Assembly (NCBI RefSeq): GCF_030580955.1
Contig: NZ_JAUQON010000001.1
Coordinates: 744,001-808,000 of the forward strand
Length of the DNA: 64,000 nucleotides
DNA from: Hymenobacter convexus
Lineage (GTDB): Bacteria > Bacteroidota > Bacteroidia > Cytophagales > Hymenobacteraceae
Reading direction: 5' to 3'
Made by a program: the position numbers and the translations under genes. Numbering within the stretch: position 1 is the first letter of the stretch; every line of letters begins with the position of its first letter. The notes beneath the pieces were generated by a model, which made no database searches, was not told the origin of the DNA, and saw only the letters and a program-made list of their open reading frames with translations. Shown piece after piece: positions 53,102 to 61,516 of this stretch.

Positions 53102-54859
53102 CTATTTCACCACTTCCACCCAGCTCTTGTATTCCTGGCGGCGGCCGGCGCAGTCGGCGTATTCTACCTGATAGTAATACATGCCGGCGCTGTTGTCTTC
53201 GGCCTTCCAGCCCTTGGCGGCGTCGTAGCCTTCGTACACCTTGCGGCCCCAGCGGTTGAACACGCGGATGTGATAGCCCGACACGTCGCTGATGGTGAGC
53301 TTCAGCTCGTCGTTTTTAGTGTCGCCGTTGGGCGTAAGCACGTTAGGGAAGACGGGCAGCGCGTCGCTTTTCACGGTGAGGCTGGCCGTGGCCGTAGCCT
53401 GGCAGGCACCGCTGCTGGTGTAGGTCACGGTGTAGTTGCCGGCCGAGGAGTTGCCCAGGTCAATGGCGCCCGTGCTGGGGTTGAGCGACAGCCCGGCCGT
53501 GCTCGTGAACGTGCCACCCTGCGGCGAGAAGGTGGGCGCGCCGGTGGTGCCCACGCGGCAGAACGACGAACCGGGGTAAGCCAACGCAGCCACCGTGCGC
53601 ACCAGCGTGATGGACGTGGTGCCCACGGCCTGGCAGGAGTTCGGAATGGTGTACGTCACCGTATAGGTGCCCGGCGTGGAGGCCGTCAGGTTCACGGCGC
53701 CGGTGGTGGCGTTGAGCACCAGGCCCGTGGTGCTCGTGAACGTGCCGCCCGTGGGGGTGAAGGACGTGGGCAAAGCCGTTTGGACGGGGCCGGTGGCCAG
53801 CCCCTGGCAGAAGGGGCCCGGTGCGTAGGCCACCGTGGCCACGCTGGGCGGCACGGTCACGCTCACCGCCGTCGAGTTGCTCGACTGCAGGCGGCAGGTC
53901 ACCACGGCCCGGTACTGGGTCGATACGGTAGGGTTGGCGGTATAGATGGCCGTGGTGGCGCCCGAAATGTTGGCGAACGTGGTGCCGCCGTCCGTCGAGA
54001 CCTGCCACTGGTAGGTGATGCCGCCCGTATTCGACGCGCCCACCAAGCCCAGCCCAACCGGCTGGCCGGGGCATACGCTGGTGGCGCTGGCAATGGCCGT
54101 GCCACCCAGCGGCACGCCCAGGCAGTTGGAACCCAGGCTGATGCCCATCACGTTGAGCACCGGGTCGGTGGACGTTTTCGTCACGCTCACGCTTTGCACC
54201 GACCGGCTGTAGTTCGCCACGCTCAGCGTCAGGCGCACTTCGTAGATGCGCGGGTCGTTGGCCGGGTTGTCAATCACGTCGTCGGGCCGGTTCACGCGGC
54301 TGCCCACGATGATGGCCGGCGTAATGGTGCCGCCGAACCAGTCGGGCACCACGATGTTGTTGAACGTCTGGCTGGTGCCATCGGTGAAAGTCACGACGAA
54401 CGTTTTACCGACGGTGCTGCCGTTGCCCTCGGTAGCCAGTACCATCACCTCGCTGCATGGCTGCGGGTTGGTGAGGGTGAGCGTGCCCGAACTGGCGCCG
54501 TCGATGCGCAGCGAGTTGTTGCCATTGAAGGGGCCCATCTGGTAGGTGAGGCCCGGCGTGCTGATGCTGGTGATGAGGCCCGACTGCGGCAAGCCGCGGG
54601 TGGGGCGCTGGCCGGCGGGGTTCTGGTAATTGGTGGTGGCAAAGCACCAGCGCACCGCGGAGTTGCCGCGGTCCACGGTGTTGGTGGTTTGGCTGGCCAC
54701 CGTGCCGGGGCCCCCGGTGGCGGTGCCTTCGGCCACCACGTCGGCGGTGTAGCCGGTCACGGCTGCGGGTACGTACACGGTTTGCGCCCGGGCGGTGCGC
54801 AATGCCCCCGGACTCAGCAGCGCGAGCAAGAGGGCCAGATGCGTAATTTTTGTTCTCAT
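53102..54859 (-). CDS. Secreted protein with gliding-motility-type C-terminal domain (T9SS type B)
   Basis: The protein has 585 residues. A signal peptide (ITHLALLLALLSPGALRTARA) precedes an N-terminal domain of about 220 residues with beta-sandwich character. An immunoglobulin-like PKD-type unit follows (YQWQVSTDGGTTFANISGAT), then two short repeats of the GTFTSTTGLVLNATTGAVNL type. The C-terminal gliding-motility-associated domain reads PNVLTPNGDTKNDELKLTIS, then IRVFNRWGRKVYEG and ends SWVEVVK. This tail is the type B signal used with the PorP/SprF-type partner for T9SS export and surface anchoring. No partner gene is adjacent. Its binding target is unknown. The start at 54859 follows from the signal peptide. 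Confidence 0.88.
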   Translation of the reverse strand: MRTKITHLALLLALLSPGALRTARAQTVYVPAAVTGYTADVVAEGTATGGPGTVASQTTNTVDRGNSAVRWCFATTNYQNPAGQRPTRGLPQSGLITSISTPGLTYQMGPFNGNNSLRIDGASSGTLTLTNPQPCSEVMVLATEGNGSTVGKTFVVTFTDGTSQTFNNIVVPDWFGGTITPAIIVGSRVNRPDDVIDNPANDPRIYEVRLTLSVANYSRSVQSVSVTKTSTDPVLNVMGISLGSNCLGVPLGGTAIASATSVCPGQPVGLGLVGASNTGGITYQWQVSTDGGTTFANISGATTAIYTANPTVSTQYRAVVTCRLQSSNSTAVSVTVPPSVATVAYAPGPFCQGLATGPVQTALPTSFTPTGGTFTSTTGLVLNATTGAVNLTASTPGTYTVTYTIPNSCQAVGTTSITLVRTVAALAYPGSSFCRVGTTGAPTFSPQGGTFTSTAGLSLNPSTGAIDLGNSSAGNYTVTYTSSGACQATATASLTVKSDALPVFPNVLTPNGDTKNDELKLTISDVSGYHIRVFNRWGRKVYEGYDAAKGWKAEDNSAGMYYYQVEYADCAGRRQEYKSWVEVVK

Positions 54860-55323
54860 TGGGTGATGAGGGGGTGAAAAAATGAAGGGGTGGTGAAGAA
54901 AGAGAGGTAAAAAGTCGCTTACTGCGGGCAAATTAGCCACAATAAACGTTTAAGCAGCGACAATTTTCATGCCCGCATTCAGATTCGGCGATGGCAAGGC
55001 CTGCGAAAGAGACAGATTTTTTTGCGCCCCCCCGGGTTTCGTGCGGCGTTATGCCCTTCAGGCTTGGGAAACCCCGTTTCTGGCCGTCTGCCGGCTGAGC
55101 GTCACTTATCGCCGCCCTTCAGCCAAGCGTAGCAAGGAAGCGCATCTTTTCCTGCCGCCCGGCCCGATTGGGCCCGCGCATCCGGCGCCGGCGCCGCGCC
55201 GTGGCCTGGTCGTGCGTTCGGGCGGGAACCTTGCACCGGCAAATTGCTCGGGATGGGGCCGGAGCGAAAAGGAAAGCGTGCGCCACCGTTTTCAGTCGCG
55301 CTACTTCGGTGCGAATACTTGCC
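54860..55323. other. Long divergent intergenic region
   Basis: These 464 bases lie between divergent genes. The GH13 frame stays open back to 54969, but the translated product is Arg/Pro-rich, has no signal and is followed by a consensus promoter box, so I treat it as non-coding. A TAATTTGC sequence around 54933 on the minus strand may be the promoter of the 54859 gene. The middle is GC-rich and shows no clear hairpin. Confidence 0.5.
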
Positions 55324-55331
55324 TATTTTTG
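55324..55331 (+). promoter_or_regulatory. -7 promoter box TATTTTTG of the GH13 gene, probably leaderless
   Basis: This is an exact TAnnTTTG match with three bases between it and the ATG at 55335. Confidence 0.6.
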
Positions 55332-55334
55332 ACA

Positions 55335-56696
55335 ATGAACCACCTCTTCCAACTGCTCCGCCCGCCGCTGCGGCCCAGGTTGCTGCTGTACCTGCTGCTG
55401 CTGGAGTGCCTGTGGGGCGGCTGCAAGCAGCCTTCGCCCGAGCCGCCGGCATCGGAAGCCAATATCAGCCCGCTGCCCGCGCTGTCGGCCCGCGATGCGG
55501 TGCTGTACGAGGTATTCGTGCCCGATTTCAGCGCGGCCGGCACTTTTGACGGGATGCTGCCGCGGCTCGATTCCTTACAAAAGCTGGGCGTGAACACGCT
55601 CTGGCTGATGCCGCTGCATCCCACGCATAACTCGCCCTACGCCGTGGACGACTACGGCGCCGTGAACCGCGAGCTGGGCGACCTGGCCGCCTTTGACCGG
55701 CTTGTGGCCGCTGCCCACCAGCGCGGCTTGCGCGTGTTGCTCGACTGGGTGGCCAACCACACCTCGTACTACCACCCCTGGGTTCAGCAGCACCCCGACT
55801 GGTACACCCGCGACGCCAACGGCCAAATCGTGCACCCCAACCCGCAGTGGACTGACGTGGCCGACCTCAACTACAACCGCCCGGAACTGCGCCAGGCCAT
55901 GACGGCCGCCATGAAAACCTGGGTGACTGGGCACGCCATCGACGGCTTCCGCTGCGACGCGGCCGACCTCGTGCCCGACGACTACTGGCAGGCGGCCATC
56001 GCGGAGCTGCGCCAGGCCAACCCCAACCTGTTTTTTCTCGCCGAAGGCAGCCAGACCAGCCACTACGCCGCCGGCTTCCAGCTCACCTTCGGCTGGGATT
56101 TCTATAATGCCCTGCAACGCGTGGTCATCAACCAGGCCCCGACGGCCACGCTGGCCGCCGCCCACGCCGCCGAGCTGCAGAACGTGCCCGCCGGCAGCTA
56201 CCGCCTGCGCTTCACCACCAACCACGACGAGGTGCAGCAGGGCACGCCGGCCGCGCGCTTCGGCAGCGAAGCCGCCGCCCGCGCCGCCTATGTGGCCACG
56301 CTGGCCTTCGGGGCCGCGCCGCTCCTCTACAACGGCCAGGAGGCCGGCGACCCGGCCCAGCTCAACAGCCCCACCCGCACGCCCATTCGCTGGAATAACG
56401 ACCCCACGGCGGGCCCTTTCTACCGCGGTTTGCTGCGCGTATACAACGACCAGCCGGCCCTGCGCTACGGCTTGGTTGAGTATTTCGACCAGGCACCCGG
56501 CGCCGTGGTAGTGCGCCACCGCTTGGGCGCGCAGGAAGTGCTGGTGCTGGTGAACCTGCGCAGCAGCGCCGTTTCGGTGCCGCTGCCTGCCGTGTCGCAA
56601 GGCGCGGCCTGGACCAATTCGCTGACCAGAACGGCTGTGGGCAGCCCCGCCGCCGTGCCGCTGGCCGCCTACGGCTACGCGGTGTGGCAGCGCTGA
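55335..56696 (+). CDS. GH13 alpha-amylase-family lipoprotein
   Basis: This 453-residue protein has a lipoprotein-type signal LLLYLLLLECLWGGC with Cys30, so it is probably tethered to a membrane facing the periplasm or the outside. The four GH13 regions are present: LDWVANHTS, GFRCDAADLV with the nucleophile Asp, FFLAEG with the acid Glu, and FTTNHDE. Family enzymes split or transfer alpha-glucosidic bonds. The short catalytic domain and C-terminal beta domain (LGAQEVLVLVNLRS) give no hint of exact specificity. No susCD-like genes are beside it. The start is fixed by the signal and by the -7 box three bases upstream, against a much longer open frame. Confidence 0.88.
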   Translation: MNHLFQLLRPPLRPRLLLYLLLLECLWGGCKQPSPEPPASEANISPLPALSARDAVLYEVFVPDFSAAGTFDGMLPRLDSLQKLGVNTLWLMPLHPTHNSPYAVDDYGAVNRELGDLAAFDRLVAAAHQRGLRVLLDWVANHTSYYHPWVQQHPDWYTRDANGQIVHPNPQWTDVADLNYNRPELRQAMTAAMKTWVTGHAIDGFRCDAADLVPDDYWQAAIAELRQANPNLFFLAEGSQTSHYAAGFQLTFGWDFYNALQRVVINQAPTATLAAAHAAELQNVPAGSYRLRFTTNHDEVQQGTPAARFGSEAAARAAYVATLAFGAAPLLYNGQEAGDPAQLNSPTRTPIRWNNDPTAGPFYRGLLRVYNDQPALRYGLVEYFDQAPGAVVVRHRLGAQEVLVLVNLRSSAVSVPLPAVSQGAAWTNSLTRTAVGSPAAVPLAAYGYAVWQR

Positions 56697-56746
56697 AACG
56701 GGCAGATGCATAAGCCCCGCCGGGCAACTGCGGCGGGCGGCGTGCG

Positions 56747-56754
56747 TAGTTTTG
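56747..56754 (+). promoter_or_regulatory. -7 promoter box TAGTTTTG, probably leaderless
   Basis: This is an exact TAnnTTTG match with five bases (GGGTA) between it and the ATG at 56760. Confidence 0.55.
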
Positions 56755-56759
56755 GGGTA

Positions 56760-57062
56760 ATGAAAGCCTTGTTGACCACCCGAGGAAAAAGCTGGATTGG
56801 CCGTAGCAGCGTGGCGCTGGCGCTGATGACGGCGCTGCCCGCCTGCCAGGCCGACCAGCAACGCCTCGCCCAGCTCGAAGCCGTCCAGCAGCAGCAGGCC
56901 CGCGAGCTGGCCACCCTGCGCCAGCAACTGGCCGAAAAAGAAGAAGAAGTGGCCCAGCTCGAAACCTGCGTCGATGACCTGGAAAGCGCCGTGTATGAGG
57001 ACGAGGGCGACTCCGCCGCCTATGACGACGAGGACGGCCGGCCGAACACGACGACGCTTTGA
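56760..57062 (+). CDS. Small coiled-coil lipoprotein candidate
   Basis: The protein has 100 residues. An N-terminal hydrophobic segment ends LALMTALPAC, a plausible lipobox with Cys at about residue 29. A coiled coil follows (QRLAQLEAVQQQQARELATL, then RQQLAEKEEEVAQLE). The tail is acidic (YEDEGDSAAYDDEDG) and ends NTTTL. No family is recognised. The overall plan, a lipid anchor plus a short coiled coil, is like that of Lpp- or LptE-independent spacers, but I would not name a function. The ATG at 56760 sits five bases after a -7 box. Family A copy 4 follows 16 bases after its stop. Confidence 0.7.
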   Translation: MKALLTTRGKSWIGRSSVALALMTALPACQADQQRLAQLEAVQQQQARELATLRQQLAEKEEEVAQLETCVDDLESAVYEDEGDSAAYDDEDGRPNTTTL

Positions 57063-57078
57063 GTTAAGAGTTTCATAA

Positions 57079-57183
57079 ACGGTCATGCTGAGCGCAGTCG
57101 AAGCATCTCTGCCGCAGCAGTAAATCCGGTCGATTGGGTTAGTTGCGCGGTAGAGATGCTTCGACTGCGCTCAGCATGACCGT
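57079..57183. repeat. Palindromic intergenic repeat, family A, copy 4
   Basis: Arms of about 38 bases (ACGGTCATGCTGAGCGCAGT and on) have two or three differences at the inner end. The centre contains TCGATTGG, as in copy 2. In the next gene's frame the right arm reads RDASTALSMT. Confidence 0.88.
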
Positions 57184-57259
57184 TCTGCTAACTTTTAACT
57201 GGAATAACCCATTTGCCCCGGCTTCCCGTTTATTCGCAGCCAGTCCGCCGCTTCTCCGA

Positions 57260-59401
57260 ATGAACACCTACTCCCGCCGCCTTCGCTATTTTTTTTCCGG
57301 GCAGCACTTTTCCGATGGGGTCCGCACCACGGTGGCCATCCTGCTGCCGGCGCTGCTGCTGGCCCAGTGGGGGCATTTTGACCTTGGCCTCACCGTCTCG
57401 ACCGGCGCCGTGTGCGTGAGCGTGACCGACACGCCCGGCCCGGCCGCGCACCGCCGCAACGGCATGCTGGCCGCCCTGGCCATGGTGCTCGTCACGTCGC
57501 TGCTCACCAGCGTGGCGGCCACCAGCGTGTGGCTGCTGGGGCTCGAAGTGGGCGTGCTCAGCTTCGGCTGCACCATGCTGCTGGTGTGGGGGGCGCGGGC
57601 CGGGGCGGTGGGCACCGCCGGCCTGCTCAACGTAGTGCTGATGCTGGCCCACCCGCCCACCCTGGCCCAGGCGCTGCCCCACGCGGGCCTGCTGCTGCTG
57701 GGCGGCCTCTGGTACGCGGGGCTGGCCATGGTGACGTATCAGGTGCGGCCCTACCGGCCGGCGCAGCAGGCGCTGGGCGAATGCATTCACGCCGTGGCCC
57801 GTTTTCTGGAGCTGAAAGCCAAGTTCTACAACCCGGCCACAGCCCTCGACTCCGACTACCGCGAGCTGGTGGCCCAGCAGGTGGTGGTGAACGAAAAGCA
57901 GGAGGCCGTGCGCGACATCCTGTTCCGCACCCGCCAGATTGTGAACGAAACCACCAGCACCGGCCGCCGCCTGGTGCTCACCTTCGTCGAAACCGTGGAC
58001 ATGTACGAGCGGGTAACGGCTGGCTACTACGACTACGCCGCCGTGCGCGACAGCTTCGGCCGCAGCGGGGTACTGCCCTACATCTCCACCCTCATCCGCC
58101 ACATCGCCACCGAACTCGACCACCTCGGCGTCGCCATTCAGGCCAACCGCCCCTACGACGGCGTCGGCCCCGACCTCAGCGACGAGTGGATGCGCCTGCA
58201 AGCCCGCATCAGCGCCCTCGACACCGACGCCGAAGGCAATACGCGGGTGCTGAAGAAAATATTGGTCAACCTGCGCGACATCATCCGGCGCGTGGGCAAC
58301 ATCCGGCGCTATTTCGACGAGAGCCTGGCGCCCGCCAACGTGCCCAGCCGCGCCGCCGAGCACACCCGCTTCGTGGCCCACCAGGAAATCGAAGCCCAGG
58401 CCCTGAGCCAGAATTTTACGCTCAAATCGGGCGTGTTTCGCCACTCCGTGCGCATGACGCTGGCCTGCCTCGTGGCCTTCGCCATCGCCGAAGGCCTCTG
58501 GCACGGCCAGCACAACTACTGGATTCTGATGACCGTGACCATCATGCTCAAGCCCGGCTTCAGCCTCACGCGCCAGCGCAACCAAGAGCGCATCATCGGC
58601 ACGCTGGCGGGCGGGGCGCTGGGGGCCGCCATTCTGTGGCTGGTGCCCTGGACGGAGGTGCGTTTCGGCGTGCTGGTGGTGTTTATGATAATGGCCTACA
58701 GCTTTCAGCGCACGGTGTACCTGGCCACGGTCATTTTCCTCACAGCTTACCTGCTCATCATGTTCAGTTTCCTGGGGCTGAGTTATATCGGCGTGGCCGA
58801 GGAGCGCATCACCGACACGCTTATTGGCTGCGCCATTGCGTTTTCGGCGGGCTATTTCCTGTTTCCCAGTTGGGAATCGGAGCAGCTGACCGACTACATG
58901 GCCGCCGCCCTGCGCGCTAACCTGGCCTACCTGCGCCAGCTGGCCAACCGTCTGGCCGGCCGCCCGCTGCCGCCCCACGAGTACCGCCTGCTGCGCAAGA
59001 ATGTGTACGTGAGCGAGGCCAACCTGGCGGCGGCCTTCCAGCGCATGCTCACCGAGCCCAAAAGCAAGCAGCACCACCCCACCGAAACCCACGAATTCGT
59101 GGTGCTGAACCACATTCTCTCGTCCAACATCGCCGCCCTCACCGGTACCCTGCGCGAGGCCGCGCCCGCCGTGCCGCCCTTTGCCGCCGAGGGCCGCCGC
59201 GCCCTCAACAGCGCCGCCACCGCCCTCCAGAAAAGCCTGAGTTGCATCGCGCCCGCCGCCACCGAGCCCAGCCCCGAGCTGCCGCCCACCGCGCCCGACG
59301 TGCCCGCCGATGCCGATGACAAATCACTGCTGGAGCAACTGACATTTCTGCAGAAGGTGAGCGGGGATATCGGGAAGATTACGGAGGTGCTGGTGAAGTA
59401 G
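57260..59401 (+). CDS. FUSC (YccS-like) inner-membrane protein
   Basis: This 713-residue protein has two membrane bundles of the FUSC type. The first is at about residues 18-175 (TVAILLPALLLAQWGHFDLG, GAVGTAGLLNVVLMLA). A cytoplasmic helical domain of about 200 residues follows. The second bundle is at about 405-540 (MTLACLVAFAIAEGLWHGQH, NYWILMTVTIMLKPGFSLTR), which has the conserved FUSC signature LKPGFSLTRQR. A long C-terminal helical part follows. Relatives include AaeB, an aromatic-acid exporter, and YccS, but the substrate here is unknown. The start at 57260 is chosen since upstream codons are repeat-derived. It converges with a histidine kinase gene, 39 bases apart. Confidence 0.9.
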   Translation: MNTYSRRLRYFFSGQHFSDGVRTTVAILLPALLLAQWGHFDLGLTVSTGAVCVSVTDTPGPAAHRRNGMLAALAMVLVTSLLTSVAATSVWLLGLEVGVLSFGCTMLLVWGARAGAVGTAGLLNVVLMLAHPPTLAQALPHAGLLLLGGLWYAGLAMVTYQVRPYRPAQQALGECIHAVARFLELKAKFYNPATALDSDYRELVAQQVVVNEKQEAVRDILFRTRQIVNETTSTGRRLVLTFVETVDMYERVTAGYYDYAAVRDSFGRSGVLPYISTLIRHIATELDHLGVAIQANRPYDGVGPDLSDEWMRLQARISALDTDAEGNTRVLKKILVNLRDIIRRVGNIRRYFDESLAPANVPSRAAEHTRFVAHQEIEAQALSQNFTLKSGVFRHSVRMTLACLVAFAIAEGLWHGQHNYWILMTVTIMLKPGFSLTRQRNQERIIGTLAGGALGAAILWLVPWTEVRFGVLVVFMIMAYSFQRTVYLATVIFLTAYLLIMFSFLGLSYIGVAEERITDTLIGCAIAFSAGYFLFPSWESEQLTDYMAAALRANLAYLRQLANRLAGRPLPPHEYRLLRKNVYVSEANLAAAFQRMLTEPKSKQHHPTETHEFVVLNHILSSNIAALTGTLREAAPAVPPFAAEGRRALNSAATALQKSLSCIAPAATEPSPELPPTAPDVPADADDKSLLEQLTFLQKVSGDIGKITEVLVK

Positions 59402-59440
59402 TCACCTGTCCTTGCAATGGCAGACGGGCCCAACCTCCCC

Positions 59441-61369
59441 TCAGCACGGCAAGCTCACCACCACCCGCGTGCCCACTGCCGGCGTTTCGATGCGGACGGT
59501 GCCGCCCAGGTAGGCGGCGCGGGTGCGCACGCCGCGCAGGCCGATGCCGGTGGTGGGGGAGTCCTCGCCGCGCCCGAAGCCGCGGCCATCGTCCTGCACG
59601 CACAGCTCCAGGGCGGCCAGCCGGCGGCGCAGCTGCACCTGCACATGATGGGCCTGGGCGTGGCGCACGGCGTTGTTGAGCAGCTCGGCCACAATGCGGT
59701 AGGCGGCCGATTGCACGGCGGAAGGCAGGTTGTCCAACTCACCTTCGAACTGAGTCGTCACGTGCGGCGTCCCGTTCAGGTTGAAGGCGTCGCAAAGGGC
59801 TGCCAGGGAGGTACTGAGCCGGTTGGTGCCCGGCGCGGTGGGCAGCAGCGCGTGGCTGAGCTGGCGCACCTGCCCGTAGAGCTGGCCCAGAATTTCCTCC
59901 GTCAGCAGGCCGATGGTGGCGGCGTTGGGGGCGGCGGCTAGGGCGTCGCGCACGGCGTTGCTTTGCCAGGCCATGTGCAGTGCGGCCAGGTTGGGGCCGA
60001 GGGCGTCGTGCAGCTCGCGGGCCAGCTGCTCGCGCTCGGCATCCTGAGCGGCAATGAGGCGGGCGCCTTCGTCGTTGCGCTGCTGCAGGCGGCGGATGCG
60101 CAGCTGGGCATTCTGGCGCAGCGTGTGGCGGAAGCGGCCGGTAAGCAGCGCACTCAGCACCAAAAGCTCAGCGAAGAGCCCCCAGGCCAGTGTGTTGGGA
60201 TAAACGGGGTTGAAGCTCGACAGGCCCAGATGATTCAGCCAAAACACGCCGTAGCCCACAAAAAAGAACAGGTACGTCAGCGCATAGTAGGCTGCCAGCC
60301 GTTGCCGGTGCCGCGTCAGAAAGGCCGAAATCAGCGTCACCCAGCCGTAGCCGAACACCAGCACCATCAGCAGCTCGCGGCCCCAGTTCAGGGCTTCTAC
60401 CAGCGGCAGGCTGTGGCGCACGGCCCATGGAAACAGCGCCGCATACCCGGCCACCAGCACCACGGCCGCGCCCGCCAGCCAGATGCCGGTTTGGTGGAGC
60501 CGGCGCCGCTGCGGCAGCCTTAAAAACAGCAGCATGATGCGAATGCCCGCCGCCCCGGCCAGAATCATAAAATTATACTGGCCCACCGACCACAGCAGCT
60601 GGTAGAGCCACGTGGGCAGCAGCATGGCATCCAAGCCGTCTTCCATCATCAAAAACAGCGTCACGGCCACCACGTAGGCCACGTACCACAGATGAATCCG
60701 GTCGCGCAGAAAAGCAAACAGCACCAGGTTGAACAAGGCGCTGCTCAGGTAAAAACCCAGCAGCCACACCCAGTGCCGCTCAAACGGAAAGCCCATTTCC
60801 CAAGCCAGAAAGTGCTCGGCCGTTTCGATGTACGTGGGCAGATAAACGCCGCCGGTATGCACGTCAATCCGCAGCAGCAGCACGGCCGACTCGCCGGCCC
60901 CCAGCTCGAACGGGAAGCTGAGCGAGCGGGCCGGAAACTGCCGCTCGGCCGCCGGCACCCACGAGCTGGCGGCACCCAGGTGGGCAAACGTCGTTTCGCC
61001 CGCGCGCCGGCAATACAGGGCGGCGCTGTCGGCAAAGTTGAAAATGCTCCACAGATAGCGCAGGCGCCGAGCCTCCGTGTTGCGCACCGGCAGGCGCAGC
61101 CACACGCGCTGGTGCATCAGGCCCAGGTTCAGGGTTTTGTGCCAGGGGCCGGGGCGGAAGCGGCCGGCGCGCCACTGGGCTTCGGCATGCTCCGGGTCGG
61201 GCGCCGGGCCGAAGGGCTCGGTGTAGTAGCGGTAGGCTTCGGAAACGTGGGCGCCTTTGGGGTCTTTTAGCAGCAGGGTGTCGCGGAAGGGATGCGACGG
61301 TTCTGCGGCATGCGCTTGCCCACCTATCAGCCTAACCAGCGTTAATACCGCGAATAGAAAAAAGCGCAT
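59441..61369 (-). CDS. 7TMR-DISM sensor histidine kinase (HisKA_3 type), orphan
   Basis: This 642-residue protein has a signal peptide ending GGQAHA and an extracellular 7TMR-DISMED2-like domain at about residues 25-190 (FADSAALYCRRAG, GVYLPTYIETAEHFL). Seven membrane helices follow at about 195-390. A short coiled coil (IRRLQQRNDEGARLIAAQDA) leads to a HisKA_3 phosphoacceptor with ELHDALGPNLAAL. The ATPase has the N box ELLNNAVRHAQA, DDGRGF and GIGLRGVRTRAAYLGG. It belongs to the NarX/DesK group that pairs with LuxR-type regulators. No response regulator lies next to it in this window. The ligand of the outer domain, often a carbohydrate in such proteins, is unknown. Start at 61369. Confidence 0.88.
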   Translation of the reverse strand: MRFFLFAVLTLVRLIGGQAHAAEPSHPFRDTLLLKDPKGAHVSEAYRYYTEPFGPAPDPEHAEAQWRAGRFRPGPWHKTLNLGLMHQRVWLRLPVRNTEARRLRYLWSIFNFADSAALYCRRAGETTFAHLGAASSWVPAAERQFPARSLSFPFELGAGESAVLLLRIDVHTGGVYLPTYIETAEHFLAWEMGFPFERHWVWLLGFYLSSALFNLVLFAFLRDRIHLWYVAYVVAVTLFLMMEDGLDAMLLPTWLYQLLWSVGQYNFMILAGAAGIRIMLLFLRLPQRRRLHQTGIWLAGAAVVLVAGYAALFPWAVRHSLPLVEALNWGRELLMVLVFGYGWVTLISAFLTRHRQRLAAYYALTYLFFFVGYGVFWLNHLGLSSFNPVYPNTLAWGLFAELLVLSALLTGRFRHTLRQNAQLRIRRLQQRNDEGARLIAAQDAEREQLARELHDALGPNLAALHMAWQSNAVRDALAAAPNAATIGLLTEEILGQLYGQVRQLSHALLPTAPGTNRLSTSLAALCDAFNLNGTPHVTTQFEGELDNLPSAVQSAAYRIVAELLNNAVRHAQAHHVQVQLRRRLAALELCVQDDGRGFGRGEDSPTTGIGLRGVRTRAAYLGGTVRIETPAVGTRVVVSLPC

Positions 61370-61440
61370 AGGCGAATAGTCAAGCACATTAGTGCCGGCA
61401 AGTAACTATTATTCCATTAAAAACTCACTTTTTATAATGT

Positions 61441-61491
61441 AAAAATCCAGCAGCTCACCAGCCGGAATTCGGGCGGTGAGCTGCTGGATTT
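61441..61491 (-). terminator. Intrinsic terminator after the S9 peptidase
   Basis: The stem AAATCCAGCAGCTCACC / GGTGAGCTGCTGGATTT (61443-61459 and 61475-61491) is perfect. On the minus strand it is followed by T5 and lies 26 bases after the peptidase stop. Confidence 0.85.
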
Positions 61492-61516
61492 ATGGGTTAG
61501 TGCTCTATGGAGCCGG

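Noticed and set aside
57143..57259. Upstream in-frame start of the FUSC protein, and the like case at 47945-48019 for the DUF4442 protein
   Set aside because: The first residues (RDASTALSMT, RDASTSLSMT) are translated family A repeat arms, so the downstream ATGs at 57260 and 48020 are used.
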